Shown: positions 17,081 to 27,022, counted from the first letter of the stretch. The stretch is DNA of 64,000 nucleotides from Hyphomonadaceae bacterium UKL13-1 (GCA_001602435.1 CP012156.1:558001-622000), one strand, 5' to 3'. A program made the numbers and translations. The notes: generated from the letters alone by a model not told the origin.

Positions 17081-18946
17081 TTAGGCGAGACTTTGGTCTA
17101 ACTGCCAAGCTGGTACGGACAGGCTAGCCGCGAGAGCGGGCTCATTGGCTTGGGCGCTTGCTTGGGCGTTCGTATGGGTCACATCGGCCATACTCGCCTT
17201 GGCGCAGGTCAGAATGGTTTGGATCAGGACGTTAGGGTCCAAAGGCTTTGGTACAAAGGCGTCGGCACCCGCTTCCATGAACGCGGCCCGGTGGTGATCC
17301 ATTGCGTTTGCTGTGAGCGCGATAATGGGCACATGCTGGGTATAGCCAGCTGTCGCACGCAGACGGCGGGTTGCCTCAAGGCCATCCATATTGGGCATTT
17401 GCATGTCCATCAGGATGGCATCAAATTCTTCCAGCGCTGCCATCTCGAGCGCCTCAAGGCCGTCATTGGCCATTGCGAGTGACCAGCCCATGGTCGACAA
17501 AAACAGACTGACGATCTTTTGATTGGTTGGATGGTCTTCAGCCACAAGAATGCGCAAGGGGCGCACCTCCAACTCGATATCCTCGGCTTCGTCCTGCGCA
17601 CTTTGGCTATCTGCCAACTCATAGGGCAGGGTAACCGTGAAAACTGAGCCTTCGCCCTCTGTGCTGCGGACATCGAGTGAACCGTCCATCAGCTCAGCCA
17701 AGCGCCGGCTGATGGCAAGGCCGAGGCCCGTCCCACCCTTCTTGCGCGCGATCATTTGATTGCCTTGCTCAAACTCAGCAAACAGGCGCGATAGGGTAAT
17801 TGCTGAAATGCCGCAGCCCGTGTCGGTGACCTCCAGCACCATGGCGCGCCGACCTTTGGCATCGAGGCCCGTTCGCGCGGACACATTGATGGAACCCGTC
17901 TCGGTAAATTTCACGGCATTCGAGATCAAATTGAACAGGATTTGGCGGATTCGTAAGGGGTCGCCTTTAATCGCGGTCGGGAAATCGGCTGTGGCCTCAA
18001 ACCGAAGACTGAGATTTTTGTCTGAGGCACGGGGGTCCCAAATCCGAACCGCCGCTTGCAATTCGTCGATGACCGGGAAGTCGACCCGTTCAACCGTCAT
18101 TTTCCCAGCCTCGATCTTCGACATATCGAGCACGTCATTCAAGAGCGCCAATAGGGTATCGACCGCATCATTGAGCATATCGACATGCTCACTTTGTGCT
18201 TTGGTCAATTTGGTGCGACGCAGCAGAATGGCAGAGGCCATGACCGCATTCATAGGGGTGCGAATTTCGTGTGTTACGGTTGCCAAGAAGTCTGACTTGG
18301 TTTGGCTAGCGCTTTCCGCGCGCGTCTTTTGGTCTTGTGCTTCATCATTGGCCCGCACGAGCTGATCGGTGAATTCAAAGGAGCGGCGAATGATGATTGC
18401 CAGATGGGCCAGATAGACGAGCGATCCTATCAAGATCACCGCAGAGGTCGCCGCTTCCATCTTAAAATAGAGCCAAGACGCGATCGGCAGGCCGATCAGA
18501 TAGAGGCACATCGGCACCGTGGAAGCCGCTAGCAAAGCCGTAGAACGGGCAGCATGCAAGGTGGAATGGAGGAGTGCACCACAAATGATCAGGGTGGCAA
18601 AAATGCGTCCAGCCTCGCCACCTTCCGCCCACAAGATAGCCGCGACGCTGGTGTAGACGAAGGCATTGATGGTCACGATGGCAACGCAGGCAATTTTCCT
18701 TGCACGTGACACAACCTGCTCTGGGTTCAGACGCAAAGGTTTGAACGTGAACCAGTCGAGCGCTTGCCCGATAACCACGATGGCTAGCCAAACAAAGGGT
18801 TCATAGCCGCCGACGATGAAGAAGCAGGCAAGCGCCAGAAACACGGCCACGGCCAGGCGCGTTTTTAGCTCTTTCGCCCGATTGAGGCCGACTTCTGCAA
18901 ATCCAGCTGCTTGAGTATCCATTGCCTCGGACCAATTCTGTGTCAC
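17081..18946 (-). CDS. Hybrid histidine kinase with membrane sensor and receiver domain
   Basis: About 621 residues. Residues 30-190 hold about six hydrophobic segments without a large loop, so the sensor is membrane-embedded. The HisKA box [15 protein letters not shown] (His226) follows, then HATPase motifs ([25 protein letters not shown]) and a C-terminal receiver ([15 protein letters not shown] with [17 protein letters not shown]). No output domain is present, so it probably passes phosphate to a phosphotransfer protein encoded elsewhere. The frame opens with GTG at 18946 without a good ribosome site; ATG at 18922 with a GAGG 2 bases before it is an alternative. It is divergent from the second hybrid kinase, sharing a 229-bp region. 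Confidence 0.88.
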   Translation of the reverse strand: MTQNWSEAMDTQAAGFAEVGLNRAKELKTRLAVAVFLALACFFIVGGYEPFVWLAIVVIGQALDWFTFKPLRLNPEQVVSRARKIACVAIVTINAFVYTSVAAILWAEGGEAGRIFATLIICGALLHSTLHAARSTALLAASTVPMCLYLIGLPIASWLYFKMEAATSAVILIGSLVYLAHLAIIIRRSFEFTDQLVRANDEAQDQKTRAESASQTKSDFLATVTHEIRTPMNAVMASAILLRRTKLTKAQSEHVDMLNDAVDTLLALLNDVLDMSKIEAGKMTVERVDFPVIDELQAAVRIWDPRASDKNLSLRFEATADFPTAIKGDPLRIRQILFNLISNAVKFTETGSINVSARTGLDAKGRRAMVLEVTDTGCGISAITLSRLFAEFEQGNQMIARKKGGTGLGLAISRRLAELMDGSLDVRSTEGEGSVFTVTLPYELADSQSAQDEAEDIELEVRPLRILVAEDHPTNQKIVSLFLSTMGWSLAMANDGLEALEMAALEEFDAILMDMQMPNMDGLEATRRLRATAGYTQHVPIIALTANAMDHHRAAFMEAGADAFVPKPLDPNVLIQTILTCAKASMADVTHTNAQASAQANEPALAASLSVPAWQLDQSLA

Positions 18947-19093
18947 GAAAAAATCGCCATCATGTACCTTAAGACTGCCGAGTAAAAATAACGTGAAACT
19001 TTGGCCGTGACTTTGATTGCTAGGGACAAAGCAAGTTTTGGACTTTGATCATTGTCCTCAAAATTGGATCATATTTTGGAAAGAATCCCTGAG

Positions 19094-19115
19094 ATGTCGA
19101 ATAATTGATCGACAT
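19094..19115. promoter_or_regulatory. Inverted repeat between divergent hybrid kinases
   Basis: ATGTCGA (19094-19100) and TCGACAT (19109-19115) are exact inverted repeats with an 8-bp AT-rich spacer. The site is 61 bp upstream of the plus-strand kinase and in the shared promoter region of both kinases, so it could be a dimer-binding operator. Confidence 0.35.
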
Positions 19116-19175
19116 ACTAAGACTCCTTTAAATGGTTTATGAGAAGCCAATCCTGTGCGTATTTGAGGATAGACC

Positions 19176-21287
19176 ATGGCTGCACCTACCCCCCACAATG
19201 AAGCCCAGCGTCTTGCCGAACTGGTTGATTTTGCGGTTCTTGATACGCTCCCCGATCCGTCCTTAGATGCGATTGTTGCCTTAGCCTCAAGTATCATGGA
19301 TGTTCCGATCGCACTGGTTTCTCTCGTCGATGCAGAGCGGCAATGGTTCAAGGCACGTGTCGGCCTGGATGCGTGCGAGACGGATCGCGAGAGCGCCTTT
19401 TGTGCGCATGCGATTTTGGACGATGAGCCACTGATCATCCCCAATGCGCTCGAAGATGCACGCTTTGCCAATAATCCGCTGGTTCTAGGCGCCCCAAACA
19501 TCCGTGCTTATTTTGGCTTTCCTTTGATTGTCGGACCAGATCTGCGTCTGGGGACGTTGTGCGCGATCGACACAAAAGTGCGCGGCATTACGGATCAACA
19601 AATTGAGCAAATGAAAGCGTTGGCAAAGATTGTTGTCAGCCAGCTCGAGATCACCCGCTCGACCCGCGACGCGCTTGCTTTGGCTGAAGCCAATGAAGCG
19701 CTGAACCGCGAAGCAGACCATGCACGCGTTATTCTCGAAACCATGTCTGAGGGCGTGTTGATCAAAAATCGCATCGGCAAGATTGTCGAAGCCAATGCCA
19801 GCGCCTGTCAGATTCTTGGGCTGTCACGGGATGTTATGTTGGGCATGATGCCAAACGATCCGCGCTGGCAGCGATTGCGAGAGAACGGGACACCTTACTT
19901 GCCCCACGAAATCCCAGCGATTGAGGTTTTGCGCAGCGGCATTCCAGTCAGCAATGAAGTGGTGGGTGTTCCAGATGCTGATGGTGGCACGAAATGGCTG
20001 CACCTTTCGGCGAGTCCCTTGTTCGAACCTTTTGAAGAAACCCCCTCTTTTGTGGTATCGACTTTCTCAGACATCACCCATTTGAAGTCTCAGCAAGAGC
20101 ATTTGCGAGATTTGTCGGTCAAAGCTAACGCTGCCAATGCTGCGAAGACCCAATTCCTAGCCAATATGAGCCACGAGTTGCGCACGCCTTTGAACGGGGT
20201 TGTCGGCGTAGCTTCTGCTTTGGCCAATACACCATTGGACGATCGCCAAAAGCGCATGGTCGAATTGATCCGATCTTCGGGCAAGGATCTGGAGCGCCAA
20301 TTGTCGGATATTCTAGATCTGACCAAGGTCGAAGCCGGTGAGCTTCGATTGGAAGCGGTTCCAATTGATGTCTCTCTGATCATTCAAGAAGTCATTGCTT
20401 TGATGTCAGGTGCCTGCGCGCAGAAGAAGCTTGAGCTGGCATTCGACAACAAGCTGCCCGCACAGCAACTCTTCTTAGGCGATCCAGTTCGCCTCCGCCA
20501 AGTCATCACCAATCTTGTGTCGAACGCGGTGAAGTTCACCGCCCTTGGCCGTGTTAAAGTAACCGCAAGCCCTCGCGCAATGGGCCCCGGATTGGTGATC
20601 GACGTCGAAGATACAGGCATTGGCTTTGACGAAGCCCAGAGCCAGAAGTTGTTTGAGCGTTTCTCACAGGCCGACAATTCGATCACCCGTCGCTTTGGCG
20701 GTACCGGTCTGGGTCTTGCAATCACAAAATCCTTGACGGAACTGATGGGCGGAACCATCCGTGCGCAATCAACGCCCGAAGTTGGCTCCGTCTTCACGCT
20801 TGACTTGCCGTTGGCCCTCGACAGAGCCGTAATGCCATCCTGTGTCAGTGAGGATCCGGCGGAGATTTGTCGCGACATTCCCAAGGATTTGCGCGTCCTG
20901 CTGGTTGAGGATCAATTGCTGAACCAGCAGGTGTTTGGGTTTATGATGGAACCTTTTGGGGCCGAGTTCTTCACGGCGACAAATGGCGCAGAGGGCGTCG
21001 AAGCTTTTGAGACGGCAACCTTCGACGTCATCTTTATGGATATGCAGATGCCGATCAAAGACGGGCTTGCTGCAACCCGTGAAATCCGCGCCCTTGAAGC
21101 TAAGACGGGCGCAAAGCCTACGCCAATCATCATGCTGACCGCCAATGCGGGTGAAAATCATCGCCGCGATGCCTTGGCAGCTGGCGCAGATTTGCACGTC
21201 GCAAAACCTGTGACTCAAGTGGCGATCGGGGATGCATTACGCACGGCCTTGGCGACTTATGGAAAGGCACTTCGCGCCCAAGCGTGA
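19176..21287 (+). CDS. Hybrid histidine kinase with GAF, PAS, kinase and receiver domains
   Basis: A 703-residue soluble kinase with no membrane segment. A GAF domain (about 20-170: VPIALVSLVDAERQWFKA, then AFCAHAILDDEPLII and YFGFPLIVGPDLRLGTLCAID) is followed by a PAS-like domain (about 180-310, beginning ILETMSEGVLI), HisKA box FLANMSHELRTPLNG, HATPase motifs ([26 protein letters not shown]) and a C-terminal receiver (RVLLVEDQLLNQQVF with FMDMQMPIKDG). GAF and PAS domains suggest sensing of a cytoplasmic ligand, redox state or light. It is divergent from the membrane hybrid kinase and convergent with the unknown paralogue pair. Confidence 0.9.
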   Translation: MAAPTPHNEAQRLAELVDFAVLDTLPDPSLDAIVALASSIMDVPIALVSLVDAERQWFKARVGLDACETDRESAFCAHAILDDEPLIIPNALEDARFANNPLVLGAPNIRAYFGFPLIVGPDLRLGTLCAIDTKVRGITDQQIEQMKALAKIVVSQLEITRSTRDALALAEANEALNREADHARVILETMSEGVLIKNRIGKIVEANASACQILGLSRDVMLGMMPNDPRWQRLRENGTPYLPHEIPAIEVLRSGIPVSNEVVGVPDADGGTKWLHLSASPLFEPFEETPSFVVSTFSDITHLKSQQEHLRDLSVKANAANAAKTQFLANMSHELRTPLNGVVGVASALANTPLDDRQKRMVELIRSSGKDLERQLSDILDLTKVEAGELRLEAVPIDVSLIIQEVIALMSGACAQKKLELAFDNKLPAQQLFLGDPVRLRQVITNLVSNAVKFTALGRVKVTASPRAMGPGLVIDVEDTGIGFDEAQSQKLFERFSQADNSITRRFGGTGLGLAITKSLTELMGGTIRAQSTPEVGSVFTLDLPLALDRAVMPSCVSEDPAEICRDIPKDLRVLLVEDQLLNQQVFGFMMEPFGAEFFTATNGAEGVEAFETATFDVIFMDMQMPIKDGLAATREIRALEAKTGAKPTPIIMLTANAGENHRRDALAAGADLHVAKPVTQVAIGDALRTALATYGKALRAQA

Positions 21288-21310
21288 TGGCGGCAAAAGC
21301 GTTTGCCCTC

Positions 21311-21343
21311 GGCTGCATGCCAAGGCTGCATGCAAGGCTGCAT
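21311..21343. repeat. Short tandem repeat, three GGCTGCAT units
   Basis: GGCTGCATGC occurs at 21311-21320 and 21324-21333, and GGCTGCAT at 21336-21343, spaced by 2-3 bases, between two convergent genes. The unit contains GCATGC, so hairpins between copies are possible. It may be a weak terminator or slippage product. Confidence 0.7.
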
Positions 21344-21393
21344 AAGCGAGCTAGTTCGCGTTTCTTTGGCGAAATTCAGCTGGCCCTAGTGGC

Positions 21394-22512
21394 CTACCAG
21401 GTTACCATGGTTGCGCGCTTGGGGGCCAAGCCATTTTCAAACTCGCGCAGGATGTCGAGATATTCCTGAACCTCAACATTCTTTTCCTTGTCCTTATTGA
21501 ACCGATAGGCCCAGAAGGACGAGATGTGCGAGATGATTCCCATTGAATGTCCAAGTTCAATGAATAGCACGGGCGCGTCGAGCAAGAATCGACGAAATGC
21601 CGCCGTATTGCCCTTATCAACCAAGTCACGGAATGCGTCATCATAGAGTGACAACACCTGTTGGCAGCTCTTTGCACTATCGCGAATACGGCCTCGGATC
21701 GATTTTTTCAGATCATCAATCTCTTCGCGAATATTTTTATCCATCCGGCCTTTGATCTTGATTGAGTCCATTTCCGTGCTGATCCTTGTCAGCTTGTGGA
21801 AGGTCTCAGAGAACTGCCATTTATAATAGATAAAGCCCTTCCAGCTGAAAATGCCTTGCGTGAATTTCTCGCCTTCGAGGCCAAGTGTCATACGCAAGGG
21901 ATCCAGTCGCGAGTCCGCGTTCGTCGACAAAAGCGCATCTGCCAACTTCTTCACGAGTTCAGGCGGAATGGCACCATCCTTACTGCCAAACGCCATCGCG
22001 ATCAGTGGGGCCATTTCGTTGGAGGTAAAGGTTTGCATCCGCGCATTATCGGCTGGCGAAATGGCGAAATAGCAATCGGCTGGATGGTGGTGATAGCGGC
22101 GCAATTGTTCGCGCACGAGAAATGGGTCGAGCGACGGCAATTCGTTGAGCATCTCAAGGATTTCAAAATCCTTTTGCAACTCAGGCTCGGTCGCGCCCAA
22201 CACATCGCACAGCGTGGCGCGCCACCCCATTTGGTTGACTAGGATCGAGCGCCCCCCCGCTTTCAAGTCGGAGCGATCCAAGGGGAACATGATCTTTGTG
22301 GCAACCGCGGTCCCATCGCTCAACAGATAAGTCTCATCGCTGCGCAACCGGTGCTTGATGATGATCGCGCGATTCAAGACCGCATCGAAAAAGAAGGGCG
22401 AGCTTACCCGCGCCATATCATCAGCGAACTCGACGGTGACCAGATGCAGGTTTAACACCCGGCTGGTTGAGGCAGTGGTAGTTAGTGCTGCTAAGCTTCT
22501 TACGCCACTCAT
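21394..22512 (-). CDS. Conserved protein of unknown function (paralogue A)
   Basis: About 372 residues from ATG at 22512 (GGTGAG 5 bases upstream); a GTG at 22518 is also possible. I do not recognise the family. It has no signal peptide or clear membrane helix. It is clearly paralogous to the next gene at 22660-23799. Shared blocks are GVRSLAAL...STSRVLNL at the N-terminus, ELPSLDPFLVREQLRR (about 125-140), LGLEGEKFTQGIFSWKGF and YYKWQF (about 225-245), and LFIELGHSMGIISHI near the end. A basic, charged region (about 255-300) may be helical. The two genes are 147 bp apart on the same strand and abut a hybrid kinase gene tail-to-tail. Role unknown. Confidence 0.85.
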   Translation of the reverse strand: MSGVRSLAALTTTASTSRVLNLHLVTVEFADDMARVSSPFFFDAVLNRAIIIKHRLRSDETYLLSDGTAVATKIMFPLDRSDLKAGGRSILVNQMGWRATLCDVLGATEPELQKDFEILEMLNELPSLDPFLVREQLRRYHHHPADCYFAISPADNARMQTFTSNEMAPLIAMAFGSKDGAIPPELVKKLADALLSTNADSRLDPLRMTLGLEGEKFTQGIFSWKGFIYYKWQFSETFHKLTRISTEMDSIKIKGRMDKNIREEIDDLKKSIRGRIRDSAKSCQQVLSLYDDAFRDLVDKGNTAAFRRFLLDAPVLFIELGHSMGIISHISSFWAYRFNKDKEKNVEVQEYLDILREFENGLAPKRATMVTW

Positions 22513-22659
22513 GGACACTCACCCCAAAATTCCAACTGGCGCACACGGAAACGCATTTGTTCGGCGTTCTACTGGTAGGTCAAGGCCAATTGAGATTTCG
22601 TAAACCTTGGTTACATTTGTGCAGGTGGACTGCCGAAAAAATAGGATAAATTGCACAAA

Positions 22660-23799
22660 TTATCGAACTTCGCGAGGGGAAAGGCCAAGGTCGAAGTCTT
22701 TCAAGAGGTCGAGAAATTCCTCAACATTGGTGACTTCGGTTTGGCTTGGGCGGAATTGATAGCGCCAATAGGATACAATGTGCGAGATCATGCCCATGGC
22801 ATGGCCTAATTCAATGAAGAGGCCAGGCGCTTCCAGCAAGAACCTGCGGAACTCTGCCGCATTGCCCTTTTTGGTTAGGCCGGCGAGCCCGTCGTCGTAT
22901 AAGGACAAGATGTCGCCCGCACGCTCAATGGCTTCTTGGATACGTGTCTTGATAGAGCCGCGAACCGTACCCACCAGATAGCCGACTGTGGGGTCAACAC
23001 GGCCGCGTATCTTCATCGATTGCATCTGGGCGACCACTTTGTAGAGCTCTGGCCGGGTCTCTTGGAATTGCCATTTATAGTACAAAAAGCCCTTCCAGCT
23101 GAAGATACCCCGTTGAAATTGTTCGCCTTCTAGACCCAGCGTCATCTGTAAGGGTGCCAAGCGGTGGTCGGCATTGGTTGCGAGAATAGCGTTCGACATG
23201 CGCTTGACCAATTCGCCGCCAGCCTCTGCGCCAGACTGAAAAGCGAGGGTCACCAGTTCGCGGATTTCATTATAAGCGAATTTCTCAAGCCGGGCCGTGT
23301 CGCTGGGCGTGATCGCGAAATAATCGTCGGACGGCGTGAAATTATGGCGCTTAAGCTGTTCGCGCACCAAGAACGGATCCAGCGACGGCAATTCATTTAA
23401 AAGTTCTAGGACTGTCAGATCGGCGTCCAACAAAACCTGATCCTTGCCGAGGAAGTCGCACATTGCGTTCAAATAGCCAATTTGATTGACAAAGACCGAG
23501 CGCCCACCCACCCGTAAATCAAGATTGTCGAGCGGGAAGATAATCTTGGTCGCCACGGGAACATTTTCGTGGAAATACTCGATTTCATCGGGTCTGGGCC
23601 TGTGCTTGGTGATAATCGCACAATTCAGCAGCCGATCTTGAAAAAATGGCGTGTGAAGCCTTTCCGTAGCTCGCAACGCTGACTGGTCGATCGCGTTGAG
23701 ATTCAGGACACGACTGGTCGAGCAGGTCTTCGCCAATGCTGCCAGACTGCGAACACCTGTTGAGTTGGCGTTGTTCATTTTACGCGAATGCATAGTCAT
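22660..23799 (-). CDS. Conserved protein of unknown function (paralogue B)
   Basis: A 379-residue cytoplasmic-looking protein, paralogous to the gene at 21394-22512 over its whole length. The most conserved stretches are ELLNELPSLDPFLVREQL, LGLEGEQFQRGIFSWKGF and FIELGHAMGMISHI; positions differing most are the N-terminal 15 residues and the segment after about residue 255. No known domain, catalytic motif or DNA-binding motif can be named. The region upstream (23800-23903) is AT-rich and looks like a promoter, so it may be transcribed independently of radC, with paralogue A downstream possibly on the same message. Two copies retained side by side suggest divergent roles or a heteromer. Confidence 0.85.
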   Translation of the reverse strand: MTMHSRKMNNANSTGVRSLAALAKTCSTSRVLNLNAIDQSALRATERLHTPFFQDRLLNCAIITKHRPRPDEIEYFHENVPVATKIIFPLDNLDLRVGGRSVFVNQIGYLNAMCDFLGKDQVLLDADLTVLELLNELPSLDPFLVREQLKRHNFTPSDDYFAITPSDTARLEKFAYNEIRELVTLAFQSGAEAGGELVKRMSNAILATNADHRLAPLQMTLGLEGEQFQRGIFSWKGFLYYKWQFQETRPELYKVVAQMQSMKIRGRVDPTVGYLVGTVRGSIKTRIQEAIERAGDILSLYDDGLAGLTKKGNAAEFRRFLLEAPGLFIELGHAMGMISHIVSYWRYQFRPSQTEVTNVEEFLDLLKDFDLGLSPREVR

Positions 23800-23903
23800 A
23801 GAGAAAACTTCCCTATGAGTAATTTCAGATACGCAAAATTACCCAGTCACATTATTGATTATTTGACGGATACTAACGCGTATAGAATACAGCTATACTA
23901 GTA

Positions 23904-24596
23904 CTATATTAGGCCAAAAGCCTTAAGGCTTCGTGTATCTTGGGATCCAACAATGATGTGATCGATGACCGTTACTTTTAAGGGGCTAAGTGCATTGATG
24001 ATTTCGCGTGTCATCGCAATATCTGCGCTGGACGGCGTAGGGTCGCCAGACGGATGGTTGTGGGCCAGAATTACCGAGCTGGCCGATAATTCCAGGGCCC
24101 GGCGCGCGATCTCGCGCGGGTAGACTGGCGCGTGGTCGACCGTGCCTTCCCCCATCTTTTCATCCACGATGAGGCGTAGCTTTTTGTCGAGGAATAAAAC
24201 GCGAAACTCCTCGCGCTTGGCCCCGCCTAGATTGAGTTTGAGATAGGAGAGAACACTCGACCAAGACCCTAAAACGGGCTTGTTCATAATCTCACTCTGG
24301 CTGCCGCGCACTTGGATCGCATGAATGGATTTGAGGTGGATGGCCGCGACTTGGCCAACGCCATCAACCCGCAAAAGATCGTGGAGCGGCGCTTGCAGCA
24401 CCTCATTGATGCCGCCAAACTGTGTGATCAAATTGCGCGCCAAGACTTTGGTGTCTTGCCGCTTGATAACCCCAAACAGCCACAGCTCTAAAAGTTCATG
24501 GTCCGCAAGTCCGTCTGCACCTGCGCGCAAGAAGCGCTCACGCAGGCGCTCGCGATGGCCATCTAGATGGGCATTCGACTTGTTGGTTATTCCCAT
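23904..24596 (-). CDS. radC: RadC family JAB-domain protein
   Basis: A 230-residue RadC (UPF0758) protein. The N-terminal helix-hairpin-helix-like part (ADHELLELWLFGVI to VDGVGQVAAIHLKSI) is followed by a JAB/MPN-type metal-binding domain with the conserved ASSVILAHNHPSGDPTPSSAD (His-x-His and Asp ligands). Historically linked to DNA repair, though that role has been questioned. It starts 6 bp after the stop of the methionine aminopeptidase gene, so it is probably translated from the same message as map. Confidence 0.93.
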   Translation of the reverse strand: MGITNKSNAHLDGHRERLRERFLRAGADGLADHELLELWLFGVIKRQDTKVLARNLITQFGGINEVLQAPLHDLLRVDGVGQVAAIHLKSIHAIQVRGSQSEIMNKPVLGSWSSVLSYLKLNLGGAKREEFRVLFLDKKLRLIVDEKMGEGTVDHAPVYPREIARRALELSASSVILAHNHPSGDPTPSSADIAMTREIINALSPLKVTVIDHIIVGSQDTRSLKAFGLI

Positions 24597-24602
24597 GGGC
24601 CC

Positions 24603-25445
24603 TCAAACTGGATCAGACAGCGTGTGGGGTGTGTCCAAGCCAAGAGGGGAGAGGGTGAAAATCTCGCATCCGTCCTCAGTCACACCAATCGAGTGTTCAA
24701 ACTGCGCGGATAAGGAACGGTCGCGCGTAACAGCGGTCCAGCCATCAGGCAGGATCGAAACCGAATGTTTGCCTAAATTCACCATCGGCTCAATGGTGAA
24801 AAACATGCCGGCGCGCAATTCTGGGCCTTGGCCCGGCTTGCCGAAATGGACAATGTTTGGATTGTCGTGGAACACGCGGCCAAGGCCGTGGCCGCAGAAA
24901 TCACGCACGACCGAGCAGCGCTGTGCTTCGACAAAGCTTTGGATCGCATGACCGATGTCGCCTAGGGTCGCGCCGGGTTTTACCGCTGCAATGCCGCGCT
25001 GCAGGCTTTCCCATGTTACATCCATCAGCCGGCGCGCTTTGCGGGATACATCGCCAATGCCGTACATGCGCGAGTGGTCGCCATGCCACCCGTCGACAAT
25101 CACCGTGACGTCGATATTGGCGATGTCGCCACTGCGGAATTGGCGTGGGCCGGGAATGCCATGGCAGACGACGTGGTTCAGCGAGATACAGGTCGTGTGA
25201 TTATAGCCGCGATAGCCCATACAAGCCGGAATCCAGCCATGATCGAGGACGTAGTCGCGCGCCAAGGTGTCGATCCGCTCAGCCGTGACGCCTTCTTTGA
25301 CTTCGCCCACCAACATGTCCAGCACCTCGGCGGCAGCGCGGCCTGCGGCGCGCATGCCAGCAAAAGCCTCTGGCCCATGCAATTTGATGGCATGGTCGTT
25401 ACGGCTGTCGGGTGCGGTGTCTGCGTCGATATACATCCCTGTCAT
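24603..25445 (-). CDS. map: Methionine aminopeptidase, type I
   Basis: A 280-residue cytoplasmic enzyme that removes the initiator methionine. The M24 metal site is complete: the first His in GYNHTTCISLNHVVCHGIP, two Asp in GDIANIDVTVIVDGWHGDHSRMY, the His in FCGHGLGRVFHD, Glu in FTIEPMVNLG and Glu in SAQFEHSIGVTEDG. An N-terminal extension of about 20 residues precedes the usual start of the fold. Its start lies 33 bp after the symporter stop and it is followed after 6 bp by radC, an operon arrangement seen from memory in other alphaproteobacteria for map-radC. Confidence 0.95.
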   Translation of the reverse strand: MTGMYIDADTAPDSRNDHAIKLHGPEAFAGMRAAGRAAAEVLDMLVGEVKEGVTAERIDTLARDYVLDHGWIPACMGYRGYNHTTCISLNHVVCHGIPGPRQFRSGDIANIDVTVIVDGWHGDHSRMYGIGDVSRKARRLMDVTWESLQRGIAAVKPGATLGDIGHAIQSFVEAQRCSVVRDFCGHGLGRVFHDNPNIVHFGKPGQGPELRAGMFFTIEPMVNLGKHSVSILPDGWTAVTRDRSLSAQFEHSIGVTEDGCEIFTLSPLGLDTPHTLSDPV

Positions 25446-25478
25446 ATAGCCCTCAAATTGGCTTTTGGGCAGGGGGTC

Positions 25479-26708
25479 TTATGAGGATTGCTCTGCCGCA
25501 TCGTCATCTTGCCGCGCGACGGTCGCGGTGACGGCCATATCCATCGTCACATTGCCCAAAGTCCGGAAAATGTCGGGGAAAGTCTCCACCGCAATTAACA
25601 AGGCCAGTGGCTCAACCGGCGCGCCTAGGGCCAAGCAAATGGGCGCGATGGAACTAATAAAGCTGATGGAGCCTGGTAGGCTGACCGCGCCCAAAGTCGT
25701 TGTGGCACCTGCCGCAATCCCCAAGGCGATCTGGGCAGGGCCCAACTCCACCCCAAACCAATTGGCGATATAGAGCGCCACGCCTAAATTCATGGCCGGG
25801 CCAGTGGCGCGAAAGATCGCCACCGCAATCGGCAAGATCACATCGGCCTTCGCCGCTGGCACGCCCAAAGCCTGTACGCCTTTCAGCATCGCTGGGAGCG
25901 ACGCGAGCGAGGATTGGGTGGAGATGGCCACCGCTTGGGCTGGAATGGCGGCCTTGAAGAATTCGCCTAAACCGCGCTTGGCGCCAAAGACCGCCAAGGC
26001 AAAGGACGCCAGCCACACAATCACGCCCAAGGCCGAGAGGACCACGACATAATGGGCCAGCGCGCCAAAGGCCTCTGCGCCTGCCTTGGCCCCAACCACA
26101 AAAGCCAAAGCAAACACGCCGATGGGGGCAAGTGCCAACACCCAGCCAATCACCAAAATCATGGCTTCGGCCACGGCTTCAAAAAAGCCGGTCACTGGCG
26201 CGCGCTTTTCCAGCGGCAAGCGCGTCAAGGCAAAGCCAAAAGCGGCGGTGAAAATGATCAAAGGCAGAATGGCGTCATTGGCAGCCGCTGCAATCGGGTT
26301 GGTCGGGATCATCGCGCGCAGGAAATCGCCCAACGGCGGCACGGGGCCGGGCTTTTCAGTAATGCTCAGTGCCTCCCGCAAAGCCTCTGCCGATCCATCG
26401 GGCATGGGGAAGACGCTGAGGATCAGCGGGATCATGATGGCCGCCATGATGCTGGAGCACCACAGGATCACCATCATGGTGCCAACGCCGCGCGCAGCCA
26501 ACCTGCCAGCGCGTGCCGCCAAGGCCGTTTGCGCAATCCCGGTGATCAAAAGCGCGACCACCAAGGGCACCACCGTCATGCGCAAACCATTCAGCCAGAC
26601 CGAGCCAATCGTGTCCGCCGTCGCATTGATCGCCTCGCTCGACCCCAGCCAAATTCCAGCCAAAAGTCCTAAAATAAGTGCGGCAAGAATGATGAGCGCT
26701 TTCGACAT
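25479..26708 (-). CDS. Dicarboxylate/amino acid:cation symporter (DAACS family)
   Basis: A 409-residue inner-membrane carrier with about eight hydrophobic helices plus re-entrant loops. Family features are MTVVPLVVALLITGIAQ in the first third, NDAILPLIIFTAAFGFAL in the middle, and the hairpin-loop region with AISTQSSLASLPAML. GltP/DctA-type members take up C4-dicarboxylates, glutamate or aspartate with Na+ or H+. The substrate cannot be fixed here. It is first in a possible operon with map and radC. Confidence 0.9.
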   Translation of the reverse strand: MSKALIILAALILGLLAGIWLGSSEAINATADTIGSVWLNGLRMTVVPLVVALLITGIAQTALAARAGRLAARGVGTMMVILWCSSIMAAIMIPLILSVFPMPDGSAEALREALSITEKPGPVPPLGDFLRAMIPTNPIAAAANDAILPLIIFTAAFGFALTRLPLEKRAPVTGFFEAVAEAMILVIGWVLALAPIGVFALAFVVGAKAGAEAFGALAHYVVVLSALGVIVWLASFALAVFGAKRGLGEFFKAAIPAQAVAISTQSSLASLPAMLKGVQALGVPAAKADVILPIAVAIFRATGPAMNLGVALYIANWFGVELGPAQIALGIAAGATTTLGAVSLPGSISFISSIAPICLALGAPVEPLALLIAVETFPDIFRTLGNVTMDMAVTATVARQDDDAAEQSS

Positions 26709-26912
26709 GCGGGGGAACTTTCAACCAAATCGGCCAATCAACTGACCCAGAGCCCCCAATCTGGCTGAGCTTTGTTGGCACTGCAAGCCGAGCGCCCGCC
26801 AAAACCCGGTCAATGCTCTGCAAGGCACCTAATGTGCGCGTGCAGAAAGCCGATGGATTACATCATGACACTCTTGCTCAAAAAGCGCGTATGACGCACA
26901 AAGCGCCTAGAT

Positions 26913-26997
26913 GGGGACGTGGCGAAATAGGTAGACGCACCGGACTTAAAATCCGTTGGAGCAATCCGTGCCGGTTCAAGTCCGGCCGTCCCTACCA
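26913..26997 (+). tRNA. tRNA-Leu, anticodon UAA
   Basis: The 85-base gene folds into a class II tRNA: acceptor GGGGACG pairs with CGTCCCT (first pair G-U), D-arm TGGCGAAATAGGTAGACGCA, anticodon stem CGGA/TCCG around loop CTTAAAA with anticodon TAA, a long variable arm (TTGGAGCAATCCGT region), T-arm with GGTTCAAGTCC, discriminator A and encoded CCA (26995-26997). The long variable arm and A73 are typical of tRNA-Leu. Confidence 0.97.
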
Positions 26998-27022
26998 ATC
27001 CTTTAAGCCTAAAAACACCAAA

